Positions 49,243 to 61,770 of a stretch of DNA of 64,000 nucleotides are shown piece by piece (position 1 is the first letter of the stretch; every line of letters starts with the position of its first letter). The notes beneath the pieces are model-generated. The model did no database searches. It saw only the letters and a list, made by a program, of their open reading frames with translations, and was not told the origin of the DNA. The position numbers and the translations under genes were made by a program. Source of the stretch: Zonotrichia leucophrys gambelii (lineage: Eukaryota > Chordata > Aves > Passeriformes > Passerellidae); NCBI RefSeq assembly GCF_028769735.1, contig NC_088200.1, positions 69,225,268 to 69,289,267 of the forward strand. Reading direction: 5' to 3'.

Positions 49243-50387
49243 CAGAATCACAGAATCACAGGATACACTGAGCTGAAAGGGACACACAGTGATCATCAGA
49301 ATCCAAGTCTTGGCCATGCACAGGACCAGTCTCAAGAGTGACACCACACACCTGAGAGCATTCCCAAATATTTCTTAAACTTTGTCAGGCTGGTGGTGTA
49401 ACCACTTCCTTGAGGAGTCTGGTCCACTGCCCAACAACCCTCTGGGTGGAGAACCTTCTTCTAATATCCAACCTAAACATTCCCTGACATTACTTCAGGG
49501 GGAGGTAATGTCCTGTCAGGGAAGTGTGTCCTGTCACTGTCACAGCGGCGATATCACAGTAGAGAAGAAACCAGTGCCTGCCCCTCCTCTTCCCCTCACA
49601 AGGAAGCTGCACCTGCAGTGAGGTCTCCCCTCAGTCTCCTCTTCTCCAGGCTGAACAGACCAAGTGACCTCAGCCATTCATCACACAGCTTCCTCTCCAA
49701 ACCTTTCACTATCCTTGTTACCCTCCTTTGACACTCTCTAACAGCTCAGTGTCTTTTTTGTGTTGTGGCACCCAGACCTGCCCCCAGCACTGGAGGTGAG
49801 TCTGCCCCAGAGCAGAGCAGAGCAGAGCAGGACAATCCCCTCCCTTGCCTGGCTGTGATGCTGTGCCTGATGCCCCCCAGGACATGGGGGCACTCCTGGC
49901 TGCCAGGGCACTGCTGGCTCGTGTTCAGCTTGCCATTGACCAGGACACCCACGTCCATTTCCTGAACTCATTTCTGCTTTCCAGCCTGTCATTCGTTTGT
50001 CTGTCTGTACATCCAGGGTTGCCCCATCCCGGGTCAGAACCCAGCACTTGCCCTTGCTGAATTTCATACCGTTGGTGCCTGCCCAGCCCTCTCATTGTCA
50101 AGGCGTCTCTGCAGGGCCTTCCAGCCTTTGAGGGAGTCAGCTGCTCCTCCCAGTTTTGTATCATCTGAGACCTTACATAGTAACCCTTCCAGTCCTGTGT
50201 CCAAGCCATTTGTGAAGACAAAGAGCACAGAGCTGAGCATGGAGCCCTGTGGAGCCCCCAGTGACAGGTCAGCAGTCCGGTGTCACCCCATTCACTGTGA
50301 CCCCTTCTGCCTGGCCCCTGAACCAGTTGCTCACCCTTGGCATAATGTGTTTATGCAGCCATGTGTTGGACAGTTTGTCCAGAATGC
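49243..50387 (-). mobile_element. CR1 LINE, 3' part (split by a nested LTR)
   Basis: On the minus strand the CR1 3' terminus is at the low-coordinate end (agaatcacagaatcacagga). Hallmark text follows inward: 'ctgtcacagcggcg' region, 'ctcagtctcctcttctccagg', 'ctgaacag', 'ctggctgccagggcactgct', then 'gggttgccccatcccgggtc'. It breaks at 50,387 where an LTR is inserted and resumes at 51,045. Open frames within it are remnants. Confidence 0.88.
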
Positions 50388-51044
50388 TATCCTAGGGTGA
50401 CATTATGATTCTTGTATCCTAATCATCTGTTCTGTTTATGCTGGATATTCATTTCTGCACCTTTAAAACTGATTCTGGGTGAAGTGGGGGGAAAAAGAAG
50501 CTCAAGTTTTTTTCTCAGAAACTGCACTTTCTCCCTTGCATTCCAGACTCCCAGACTGTGGTTTCTGCAGCACAGATGGCAGGAGAGAGCTTTTCTTTAC
50601 CTTCAGTTAGTTTTTTCTAGCTAGCTGAGCCAGGGAAGTTCCTCTGACTGTGGCTTTTCTTTTTTCTTGGAACAGATCAGCCTTGCTCTGGACTGAAATC
50701 CAGAAGAACACCGGGAGTTCCCACCTGTGGCCCACTGGGGCCCAGGATGCTGCATTTTCCCAGCACTGGAGGGACTGATAGGGACTGAGAGAGCTGAGCT
50801 ACACCCCACTAACAGGACTCTCTCTGAATTTGCCATCTCTTCAGAACAGCAAGATGCTCCATGGCTTAATATTATTCATTTTTCCATGTTTGTGAATACT
50901 TTGCTTGTTAAATAAACAGTTTTTTCCACTTTTCTCAAAGAAGATTTATGTCTCCTGAACTGGTGTGGGGAGGGGCCACCTGAACTTGCTTTCTAGAGGG
51001 ACTCCCTCAGAGGTTTCCTCCCAGATTTTCTCTAAACCAGGACA
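50388..51044 (-). mobile_element. Solo LTR nested inside the CR1 (657 bp)
   Basis: Read on the minus strand it opens TGTCCTGGTTTAGAG at 51,044 and ends ...CCTAGGATA at 50,388, close to the CCAGGACA end of the solo LTR at 30,163-30,815 with the terminal CA mutated to TA. It is flanked by AATGC (50,383-50,387) and GATGC (51,045-51,049), a 5-bp duplication with one difference. CR1 text continues on both sides. Insertion after the CR1 is therefore certain in order. Confidence 0.8.
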
Positions 51045-51345
51045 GATGCTCAGATGGACAGTATTGAAAGCTTTACTGAAATCTAGAATGATTACATCCA
51101 CTGGCTTGCCTTAATTGGCTTGGTGGATTGCCTGTAAATTGGTTGTAAAAGGGAATCAGGTTTGACAAGCAGGACTTGCTTGACCCTGCTGTGACCAATG
51201 ACTGTATTCACCAGCTTCCCATTGGCTCAATCTCTCTGGATTCCCAAGACCACTCAAAAATCATCATGAAAGACTTTGCGATGACATTAGCTAGCTCTTT
51301 AGGAATTCTTGCATGAATCCCATGAGGGCCCATAGATTTGTAAAT
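51045..51345 (-). mobile_element. CR1 LINE, continuation beyond the nested LTR
   Basis: The text resumes the reversed CR1 with 'gatgctcagatgg', 'gaaagctttactgaaatcta', 'aatcaggtttgacaagcagg', 'catgaatcccatgagggccc' and 'atagatttgta', matching a familiar internal stretch of avian CR1. The far boundary is not sharp. Confidence 0.75.
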
Positions 51346-51443
51346 GAAGCTGAAGCAGCTTTATGAAAAGAGGAAGGAGGATCATGATAACTTCCTCTGA
51401 AAATATATCTGGGTCTTCAAGGTGGCATACCAAGTTTCTGTGA

Positions 51444-51487
51444 TTTGGATGCCCTGGATCCAGCCTTTGGATGCCCTGGATCCAGCC
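51444..51487. repeat. 22-bp tandem duplication
   Basis: Two adjacent identical copies of a 22-base unit with core GGATGCCCTGGATCCAGCC. Confidence 0.92.
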
Positions 51488-54236
51488 TTGACAATTTCAA
51501 ACCAAAATTTTCAGGTCTGCAGCAGAATACCTGGAAGCCCATAGCTTTCACAGCTGCTGTCTCCCAGCAGAAATGCCAGGAGCCAAATGGGGTCAGGAAT
51601 TCCACTCTTGCAGCGTCCAAATCTCACCTGCATAGAAAGCCAGGAAAGTTTGGTTTGGCTGGCTGTCTCAAACCCACATGCCTCCTTCTTCAGATCCAGA
51701 GTAAAACTACAAGATGGATTTTCACTGTGCTGGGAAAAGAAGAAACAACTGTCACAAATTTAGATATATTCTTTCAGAAACTCCTTTTAGCTTTGGGAAA
51801 AAATTGCTCAACAGAGCCAATTTTGAAAGAGGCTTTTTGTTGCATGAAATAATTTGCGCTTTCTGATCAGAAGAATTGTAAAGGAATAAAAGTTGTCGGA
51901 ACACATAAAGTGAAACAAATCTGATTGAAATGAATTTTCAGCACATGTTCAACTATTCTATTTCCAATATTAGTAACAATAAAGCAAACTTCTAGCACAA
52001 CACAGAGTAAAGGACAGAACAGAAGCAATTTTAGAAGTAATTGGTTTTCAAATTAAACCTACACAATCAGGATAAAGGTTCTGTCAAATACAGCCATGCA
52101 CTAAACTGAAACTCACATTCTGTATATATTTTCATCTTGAAGGCCTGGTAATGGGAAGAAATGGTAAAAGTCAAGACTTGAAGTGCAAGAAGGCAGTTAC
52201 CTTAAAGCCAGCTATGAATGTTTCACAGCTGAGTTTTAACTAAGCACCATTTTCTTTCCGTGTTTGAGAAGATTTGTACTCTGTCATGTTTTGTAGAGTT
52301 AGTTATTTGAGTTTTAGACTGCAGTCTGGAAATTACTACTGGAACCTTCTTAGAGACACATCTCATTTGTCAGACAAAAACGATAGAAATATGTGTCAAA
52401 AAGAAGCTGGAACTTGAAAGTCTTATTCACTTTTGTAGTCTTTATTTTCTTTAAACTTAAATCCTTCCAAACTTCACCCAGGGAAAGGATTTTTCATAAT
52501 TAAAAAATCTGGGAATTTGACCAAACACAGGACAGCTGGAAAGTGAAGAGAAAAAGTAGCAATGACAATAAATTACACTAAATGGGTATTTCTAAATAAA
52601 GGAAGGAGAAAAGCAGGGAAATAAATCAGGACATTATTACATAATTTCTACATATATGTTTTTCTAACATTTCGCTATTTCTATGCACCCAGAAAAGATA
52701 CAATTATCACACAATAGAAAGAAATTTTAAATTTTAATTTGTTTGCTCCTCTCTCTTTCTTGAAAGTCTTCCTGCAAAGCCATCTCAAGTGAGTTGCCAC
52801 AAGTCTGCCTGCAACATTTGCATCTGTGAACAGGTGCAGAAACAGGGAATCTGCAGGAACAAGGGTGTAGCAGAATCTTAAAAACTCTAAGGGAGTTAAT
52901 AGGCAAAATAATCAGTGACAGGTAGAGCATACTTTGAAGAGAGCGCATGAGAGAGAAACAGGACCAAGGAATACACACACTATGTGGAGGGAAGCATCCC
53001 CACAGCATCGAGGAGAGTGGGAGCTGGTGGTGGGAGATTTCACTTCTGCAGATCCTGAGGTCAGTAACTTATGGCTGGGACATTCTCTGTGTAGAAGCAA
53101 GAAAAATTTTTTTTTTAAAAAGTTATCACAGGACCTTGGAAAAAGTGATAAATGGGAGAGAGAGGTTTAAGAGTTAAATTTATGCCATTTTGTGTTTATG
53201 TGACTGCCACACCTCTTCTGCATGAGCTGACTGACGCTGCAGAAAGTCAAGGTCTGGGACTGGAACCAGATCACATTCGCTCCATGGTGTGCTGAGGGAG
53301 GGCTGTTTTGCTTGCTCTGATGTGCCCAGTCACTCTTCACAGTGGTGTCCGCAGGTTTGCTACCAATCTTTGGAATGCAAACCAGAAGATTACTCACAGT
53401 GCGTAGCTTTGGTGACTGAATGGTTAAGCTGTGAATATGTTTGCTCCCTCAACATTGCAAAATAACACTCCAATATAACTATATCCCTCAAAAAGATATT
53501 TCATGCCAGATATTAACAGACTTTTAGACTGCCAAAGACCAAGAAACTGAAAGAATCTCATCATAATATCACAAATAGATTTCCCATCTAGAGGAAGACC
53601 TCATCCCTGGTCTGAATATGCCAAAGATAGCATGTATTTCGCTGTCTTCAACTGTGTGTAAGTGGATCAGAAAAGTGTAAGTAGCTACAGGAGAAGTGGA
53701 TTAGAAAATACAAACAAAACAAAACAGAACCAAAGAAATAACAGCTAAACTGAAAACCCCAAGCAAATAAAAAATCAACCACTTGGGAGGAGCAAAGAAG
53801 CATAGCTGCCAAAAATCATACAAGCTGACCACAGGCATTTTACACTCCAGCTTTTCTTTATCTCACTGTATTTGTTGATTTCTGTACATACTGTCTGCTG
53901 CTTTAATTTTACTGTTCTTCACATGATGCTGTCACATACTGACAGGCTGAGGCTGTCAGGCCATGGCTCGCAGAACACTTCTCCCAGTACATTTCTTCTC
54001 CAATTGCTTTGGGAAATGACAGTGCTCTTGTTCAGAGACAGCCAGCTGTGACCTGTTCTGCCCTAGAGCTTTCTTCCAGCCTTCTCAAGATTTATTCTCA
54101 CCAGATACAAAAACTTTTATGATGCTCTGTACCTGTAGCGCTTGATTTGGGCAGGTCTTTCTCAGACTTCATTAGGATGATAAAAAAAGAGCTCAAATCT
54201 ACGTTTGAAACTTAAAGTCTCCCTCTCTTTTTCTTT

Positions 54237-54267
<31 letters not shown>

Positions 54268-56461
54268 TGGTGTCTCCCTCTCTTTCTCTCTGCCAATTTC
54301 ATTTTCCTCCTTTTCTTGCTTAGGATGGCATTAGCAGAGCTGTAAAGAGTCACTATGTTGTTGCCAGGAAAAGATCTTTGGGCTAACCTCTGTGCTCAGA
54401 ATGTGAACATTAGAGGACTGCCAGCCCTTATGCTGATTCCTGATGCCTTGCATTAAATAACCTCACTGTAAAGCCAATACAAAACTCTCCAGTAACAATA
54501 TTTTAATCAACTTTGCATTCCACTTGCAGTCCTTTCCGTTACAACATAATTGAGATGGAAGGAGAAGCTTATCTGTTTCATGGGAAATTAGTAATGTACC
54601 AAATTGTTTTTTGAAATCTTCATGTAAACCACTATGAGCCTGTCTGAAATTCTATGTATTAGTAGCAAAACTTGAAATTACTTCAAGAAAAAGACAGTAG
54701 CGAAGTGCATATTTGTAAATTTTAAATAAGAAAGCACTATAATTCAAAAATTTTTAGACTTATGTGGTATTTTGACCCTGTTATGCTCCTGAAAAAAAAA
54801 TAAAAAGGCATTTAGATTGTTTGCTTACCAGTCTTTAAAAGTTATATTTGTAACACTTTTGCACAAGATCCTATATCTCCATATATTAGAGATGCACACT
54901 CTAGACAGCATGTATACTGCATCTTTTGTAATCCAAGTACATGGGAATACTACACAGTCAGTAATTTTTCAGACTACTATTACAGCAATTTATTTTTCCT
55001 ATACTACTGCAAGAAATGTGACATGACTTGTAAGATGCAAAGGCAGAGGAAAGATTACAGTCCCTGCACTAAAGATCTAACCCAGTAAAGAGAAGCGATC
55101 TTGTGAAAATTACTGTATTATTTTGAGTATTGCAGTCAGCACAGTCCAATACAACCTTTCTACATTCCTACCATAAGCTCATTAATCATGGTCTCCCTAA
55201 AAGAACAGCCCACATAGTGTGTCATCTTTCATCACGGTCAAAATTACCTATTTATCCCTCTGACAATGAACAGACAAGAACTACAAGTGAATTCCAAACT
55301 TGACAAGAGTATATTCCTAAGCTCCCAAGACAATGTTCTTGTCTGGATATGAGACTATTTGAAAAAACAAGAACTTTTAAGTGTCTTTCCCAGAGCATGA
55401 AATCTGAGATTATGATGTATTTTATCTCATGACATTAGAACATTGCCACAGTACTGCATAGGCATCATAGTGGACAACTTCAAAAGTGATGAGGTTCTTA
55501 AGGATAAAGAAAGTTCCCATGTAAGTGTTCCAAAATAACAAAAGCTGTATATCAGCATACTGATTTTGTTGAAAGAAAGACTCCAAAGCAGCTTTCAAAG
55601 GCCTGTAGCATCTGTCTGCTACTTTAAACACCAAAATTTTGACAAAGTCTGCCCCTAGAGTTCATACTACTTTCCATTTAAATCTGAATAAGCCTACTTA
55701 GAGAAAATAGGCAAAAGTCTCCCACAAAGCACTATTTTTAGGTAGAATTCATTACATAATCACTATTTTCCTCAAACAATATGTCAGTGGTGGCATCCTG
55801 GCAGATTGCATGAACTGCCTTTATTCTCAGTTATGACAGTATAAATCAGAAATATCTCCACTGACGTCATTGGAATTCCAGGAGTAAAGGACTGGTGAAC
55901 TGACTTCTTGGCATCTGCTTACAATAGCTTTTATTAAACCCTCTGTGCATGTAAAAGTAACCAAGTTTTTCACAAGGACAGGAACAGAACAGGTATAATT
56001 AAATATTGAAGAAGTATTCCAGGTCACACACACAAAGTCATTCCTCATTTTTCAAACATTGTCACAGAGTGAGTGGGAGAAATTGCAAAAAACTCCTTGT
56101 TTTCTTAAGCTGAAAGATCAAACTATTGAAGGAATAAAAAAGGTAAGGAAACTAGAAGACATATAGATGTAATAAATCATGACAAAGTCAATGAAAAATT
56201 ACTGGCATACATTTAAAGAATACTGAAAACTAAAAGAAAAATTGAAGAGATCTTGCTGACGCCAAATTATTGCTAGTTTAGCAATATGCACGGATCAGCT
56301 GCTGTAAACATTTTGCCATCAAAACCCAAAATAGGGGGTGTAGAAATAGCAGTCAAGTGGTCTGAGGTGACTCAGGGCATCCAGAGAGGATTTCTTTTAG
56401 CAGATTTACAAAGACATATCTTCATCAATGATAAGCAGATAGCTGCAGTAAATGAAACCTC
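51488..56461. other. Non-coding stretch, no gene recognised
   Basis: A 135-codon plus-strand open frame (51,445-51,852) begins in the 22-bp duplication, shows no known motif and lacks clear splice sites. I do not call it. The rest is AT-rich and unassigned apart from the CT microsatellite at 54,219-54,292. Confidence 0.5.
54219..54292. repeat. (CT)n / polypyrimidine microsatellite
   Basis: A near-continuous CT run with T interruptions. It yields a false Arg/Glu/Lys-rich open frame on the other strand. Confidence 0.9.
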
Positions 56462-57267
56462 TGCAAGTTTGCACCAAGGTGAGTAGTGCAGCTGACACTC
56501 CTGAGAGACAGGATGCCATCCACAAGAATGTGGACAAGTTCCGGGAGAGAGCCCATGAGAACTTCCTGAGGTACAACAAGGCTGCATGCAAGGTGTGGCA
56601 CCTGGGTTGGAGCAATCCCCAATATCAGCAAAGGCTTGGGAATAAGGAGATGGACAGCAGCCCTGCCACAAAGGACTTGAGGGTCCTGATGAGAACCTGG
56701 AGGTGTCTTGGCAACACACACTCACAGCTCAGAAAGTCAACCAGGCTGCGCCAAAAGCACTGCAGCCAGCAGATCAAGGGAGACAATTTTATCTCTCTGC
56801 TCTGCTCTAGCAAGACTCGGGGTGCTACACCCAGCACCCCAGAATGCTACACCCAGCTCTGGGGCCCTCAGCACAGGAAAAACCTGGACCTGCTGGAGTC
56901 CAAAGGAGCGCCATGACGATGGTCAGAGGGCTGGAGCACCTCACTTGAGGGAAGACTGAGGAAGAGTCCAGGAAGACCTTATTGCCACAATTCAGTGCTT
57001 ACAGGGGGCTTTTGAGAAAGGTGGAAACAGACTTTTTAGTAGTACCTGATGCAACAGGACAAGAATAGATTGAGTCTCCAAATAGGTGAAACACTGGAAC
57101 AGTTTGCCCAAACGCACTGCAGATGTCCCACTCCTGTAAGTGTTCAAGGTCAGGTTGGATAGACCTTTGAGCAACCTGGTCTGGTTGAAGACATCCCTGA
57201 TCATTGCAGGAAGGTTGAACTAGATGAGTTTCAAAGGTCTGCTCTAACCCAAACTATTCCATGACTC
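56462..57267 (+). mobile_element. CR1 LINE 3' fragment (about 0.8 kb)
   Basis: It contains CR1-like 'gaacttcctgaggtacaac', 'gggttggagcaatccccaat', a 'gacttgagggt' region, 'ctcagcacaggaaaaacctg', 'ctggagcacct' and a 3' part 'gttgaactagatgagtttca...ccatgactc'. A small internal duplication of 'gctacacccagc' (about 56,821-56,860) is present. The 154-codon open frame over it is a remnant. Confidence 0.8.
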
Positions 57268-57291
57268 AGTGTCAAGGGGAAAGTAATGAAG

Positions 57292-57293
<2 letters not shown>

Positions 57294-57344
<51 letters not shown>
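57294..57344. repeat. (GAT)17 microsatellite
   Basis: Seventeen perfect GAT units lie 26 bp beyond the CR1 3' end. It is likely polymorphic. Confidence 0.95.
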
Positions 57345-57345
<1 letters not shown>

Positions 57346-59389
57346 ACTACTTCTCTAATTATTAATGACTGTAAAATTCATTAATAACTATTCAAAATTA
57401 TTTATAAGGTCATGTCACTCTGTAAATGACAGTTAAAAAATAAAGGGCCACTTTTGCCCTGCATCATCTTCTTCTGTCCTACTTCATTTTCAAATAAACC
57501 CATATTTTCTGTTGTCCTCTTATCATGTAAAGGAGGGCCAATTCTTTTGTTGTAACTAAGATTTTTCAGAATAATAATTAGTCTCAGATCTCTGCGAACA
57601 AGATTGCCAGTGAAATTGTAACACCCATGAAAACATTTTTTCTCTTTTTTTTCAGAAATTATTTGTAAAGTTTTAAGCAACTCTCCTAATAATTTTGTTG
57701 GTGTTACATGGCAAGAGAGATTACACTCATGTTTCTCTGAATTTCTGTTGCTAACAAGAATAAAGTAGAAACACACCCCAATTTCTAAAATCATAACAAA
57801 GTATATTAATAACTTCAGAAAAGTAATATTTTAGCAGAAATGCCAGATTTTAATGAACTTTTCAAAGCAGACCAAGCCATCCTTTCAAATGCTGGACAAG
57901 TCTACTTTTCAAACAGCATTTCAGAATTGTGATCTTCAGATTTGCCTCAAAATTCCAGTTTCTGCGCTTTTTCTGCAACAGGTAAAATCTTCATGTTGGA
58001 AACTACATGCTCCACACATATGTTCAATAGTTGTTGACCTTGAAAAGAGCATATTAACCCTCATAAAGTTCTAGTTCCAATAAAGAGTATATTTTGAAAT
58101 CATGAAAAGAAAAAATATCACCTTTGAAACTATACTTTGAAACTATAATCTCTTTTAAACATTACTTTAGAAACTACATTTGACCGTGCCATCGAGAATT
58201 TAATTAGGATATTTCACAGGTAATGACTTTTTATTTTCCAGTTCAACCATCCATAAAATGGAATCCTCTGTGTGATTACTGAAGCATTTGTAATTAGACT
58301 TTTCTTTACAACTAGGCAGAAGACACACAGAGTAAGAAATAACACTTTCAAATTTTTGTGTCCTCCAGCTTTAGAGAGAAAACATTGTCATGAGGTAAGC
58401 ATGGAATTGCCCCTTTTTGCAGAAAGTGACTGTTCAGACAATGAAATCTGTGACTAGTGACCAGAGAAACAGTGCTTGTACTAAAGAACCTTTTCACGTG
58501 TTTCTGGATGGGGCATGACTACCTTGTTGGACAAAGTGCTGTGAGGAAGTGTGCCTTGCCTTCAATGAGAGAAAAGGATGAGAATCCACAACAGAAAAGC
58601 CAACTCTCTGAACACAAATTTATTCCAAAACCTGTCAGAAATGCACATATATGACAGCCTTTCTCACAGGTGAGAATGAGTGGTTTAAGCTGTTACTATT
58701 TCTTGGTTACCTGATACCTACTCAAGGTCTGATTGGGAATATGGTTTGAAACAGTTTTACCTCTCAGAAATCTGCTGTCTTAAGCAAGTTCCTACTGATT
58801 CCCTTCGTTTAAGAGTCACACCACTGATTACTAAAGGTCCCCATAGTGGCAAATGTAGCCTTTATCAACAGACACTGAAAAATCAGCAAAGAGGAAGAAG
58901 AAGCCAGGAATTAAAGTTTGGCAATGCATCCAATCAGCAACAGTAGATACCTGTCAAAAACAGAAACATCCAAATCCATGAGTCCACACCCAGAATACAA
59001 TGTACAGTGGGCTATCTGACCCTGATACCTGCCTCGGACACTGACCCTGACCCGGACTTATCCCAGCCTCGGCCCACCTCCTTTTAAGCGGGATCCCTCA
59101 TCCATCTGCCTGGCTACTATGCCTGATATCCCTCTCATCCTCCTGTATGGAGCAGTGGGCTCTCACTGCCCTCTGACACAAAGAAGGTGGGTGAAACTGA
59201 GCGGATAATGAGCCATAAATCATGGAAATTAAAGAAGGACATACATAGACAGTGGCCAATGAGGAGGCAATCTGATATCTTATTTTGCACCCGCAAACGT
59301 CCTCAAAAGACAGATATAGAAACCTTTTTCACTTAATGCATGAAAGGAAGTTGTTGGAGGTATTTTTTCTGGTCTTAATAAGACTTCTT
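57345..59389. other. Non-coding stretch, no gene recognised
   Basis: Short open frames without motifs. A GC-richer patch near 59,015-59,215 was not recognised as any family. Confidence 0.55.
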
Positions 59390-59937
59390 ATGTTGTGTTT
59401 CACAACATCCTTCTGGACAAGTTACTCAACTGTGGGATGAGTAGGGTAAAGGGGTACTGGCTATAGAACTGTCTGAATAATGGCTCAAAGGACTGCAGGG
59501 AATGGAGCTACTAGTGGCTGGAGACAGCCTCTGGAGACAGAGGGGCTCCTCAGGGCTCAATTCTAGGGCCTGTGCTGTTCAATATATTTGTCAATGACCT
59601 GGATGCTGGAGTTGAATGCGCCATTAGAGAGCTTGATGATGAGTCCAAACTGGGAGGTGCCATTGACTCTCTCTTGGGACAAGAGGCCTTCCAGAAGGCT
59701 CTAGATAGATTGGTGCATTGAGCAATCATCAAGAGCATGAAATTTAACAAGAACAGACACTGGGCACTGCCTCTGGCATTGAGTAACTCCTAGCACAAAC
59801 ACGAATTGGGAGGGGCTGGAGAGCAGCCCTGCAGAAAGGGACCCAGGGGTGCTGGTTGGCAGCAGGCTCAGTGTGAGGCAGAAGCGTGCCAGGGCAAACC
59901 CCAGCAACAGCTGCATCAAACATGGCACAGCAAAGCA
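59390..59937 (+). mobile_element. CR1 LINE fragment, truncated at both ends
   Basis: It shows the end of the CR1 RT-coding region ('ctcagggctcaattctaggg' then 'cctgtgctgttcaatatatt', 'tcaatgacctggatgctgga') and downstream text 'gagagcagccctgcagaaag' and 'ggtgctggttggcagcaggc'. It stops abruptly near 59,937 without the usual 3' end. Confidence 0.87.
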
Positions 59938-61264
59938 ATAGTTTTTTTGTTTCTTTATTGTTGATACACTACTCCATGTTACCTAGGCAATTTTTGTGAT
60001 TGTCTTGTATTTTGTTTTTCTTAAGCTTACGCTGTACTTCTAATGTCACACTTACTTATCTGACCCACTTTTCACTTCTCATACATTTTGCTTCCTATCC
60101 TGAAGTCAATGAAATTTTGTCTTTAAAACAGGCTTTATCTTTCTTCTGCAATGGGATGCTTTTCACATGTTCATTTTTGAATTAAAGTAGCCATGATCAC
60201 TGTGAATTCAGCATTGTGTCTGTGTGTGAGTCTTATTCTGAGCACAGACACCAGACAGCAATGTTCAGAAAATCTGAGAACTCTCCATCTTTTAACTGGA
60301 CCTCTGTAGGGTCTGTGTTGGAGATAGGCACCAATGTGCTCGGGCACATGTGCTGGAAAAAGTGCATCACAGAGTAGCAGATGCTTAGGAAGCTTCTGTA
60401 CCACAGAGGATGCAAAACTGGACTTGGTCCATTCCAGTAGTGGATGGGTGCTAACCAGAAGTCTTGTGCATTCTTTTATCCTCTATAGGTGACTCAAGAC
60501 TTCTTTTCCATCAGATACATGTATGGTCTCAGGAATCACAAATGCTCATTACCTTTTCCTGTTTTGAAGCGTAAAGCTTTTACACTGATAGACAGACAGG
60601 GTGTTGAAGGAATTCAATACTTCATAATTATTCTTATTTGGAGAAGTTATTTTCCTTCCACACAAAAGATGGAAAAATTTGACCCACATAATACACAATA
60701 ACCACTGTCATTGTATTACTTAAAGAAAAGGTTAGAGTATTTAGAAAAACTGTCTTATTGGTATTATATTTCTACTCTGGAAAGGAAAGGAAGTAGAGTC
60801 TTAGACTGTCTGGGATGAACTTTCCTTAAATTAGCCCTGCATGGCAAGAAAACCCATTAACCCTAGAGTACAAAAATGACTGCATCATTCATCATAGATC
60901 AAGGCTTGTAGTTTTCAAGGTTTCCATTCTAAAAATACAACAATTTAATTAGTATTATAAACTGTGCAATGCTTTACTGACATCTATTTAATATAAAAGT
61001 GTCCAGATTTTGGTATGATAAATATCCACTCATTGTCTAATATCCAAACGCATCCATAGCTGGTCATCTGTCTCTGTAAAAACTGTGATAGAATTTATAA
61101 TATAAACCATTATTATAGGGATGATTAAGTAGAAGGAGATGAATCCTGCTCTCTGTGCAGGGGTGTAAATGCAGTGCAACACCATTAGCTCATATGTCAT
61201 TGCCCTACAATTTAATAGGAAGGCATCATCACATTTTCAGTTACAGACACGCTAGTAGCAGAGA
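59938..61264. other. Non-coding stretch, no gene recognised
   Basis: Only short open frames without motifs. No repeat family recognised. Confidence 0.55.
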
Positions 61265-61432
61265 TAAAGAGTGTTGCCTGTAACCTAATGATTTAAAGAC
61301 ACCCTCACCCTAAGTCCTTCTTCTTGCCCAAATGCCATATATATTAAATATAGAGTATTGCCTGTAACCTAATGATTTAAAGACACCCTCACCCTAAGTC
61401 TGTCTTCTTGCCAAACGCCATATACAATAAAC
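61265..61432. repeat. 84-bp tandem duplication
   Basis: Two adjacent copies (61,265-61,348 and 61,349-61,432) share 'ttgcctgtaacctaatgatt' and 'agacaccctcaccctaagtc' with a few differences and a 1-2 bp indel. The second copy ends exactly where the reversed CR1 begins. Confidence 0.9.
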
Positions 61433-61770
61433 ATAGAATCATCAACTCACAGAATGTTTTGGGCTGGAAAGGACCTTTAAGGGTCATATAGTCCCACTTC
61501 CCTGCAATGAAAAGAATCAGCTTTCACTAGATCTGATTGTACAAATACCCAGTCCAACCTGATTTTGAGCACTTTCATGGATGGGGTATCCGCAGCTCCT
61601 CTGGACAACCTGTTTTAATGTCTCACCACCCTGTTGCAATTGTTGGGTGCAGCTACCAGTCAATTCCTTTTCCACAAAATCCTTACATCTGCAACTTAGA
61701 GGTAAGAATGTTGTGGATCTTATCAAAGGCCTTACAGAAATTCATGTAGGTGACATCCATAATTCTTACC
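61433..61770 (-). mobile_element. CR1 LINE 3'-end fragment (reverse orientation)
   Basis: It starts with 'atagaatcat...cacagaatg' and 'gggctggaaaggaccttta', the reversed CR1 3' end, followed by 'cagtccaacctgattttgag', and ends in 'aaaggccttacagaaattca'. Diverged. Confidence 0.82.

Noticed and set aside
51445..51852. 135-codon plus-strand open frame
   Set aside because: It starts inside a 22-bp tandem duplication, has no known motif or splice sites, and probably lies in unrecognised repeat sequence.
56452..56916. 154-codon plus-strand open frame
   Set aside because: It lies within a CR1 3' region, which is normally not protein-coding in this frame.
57294..57344. (GAT)n run considered as part of a CRISPR-like or coding repeat
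   Set aside because: A perfect trinucleotide microsatellite with no spacers and no surrounding open frame.
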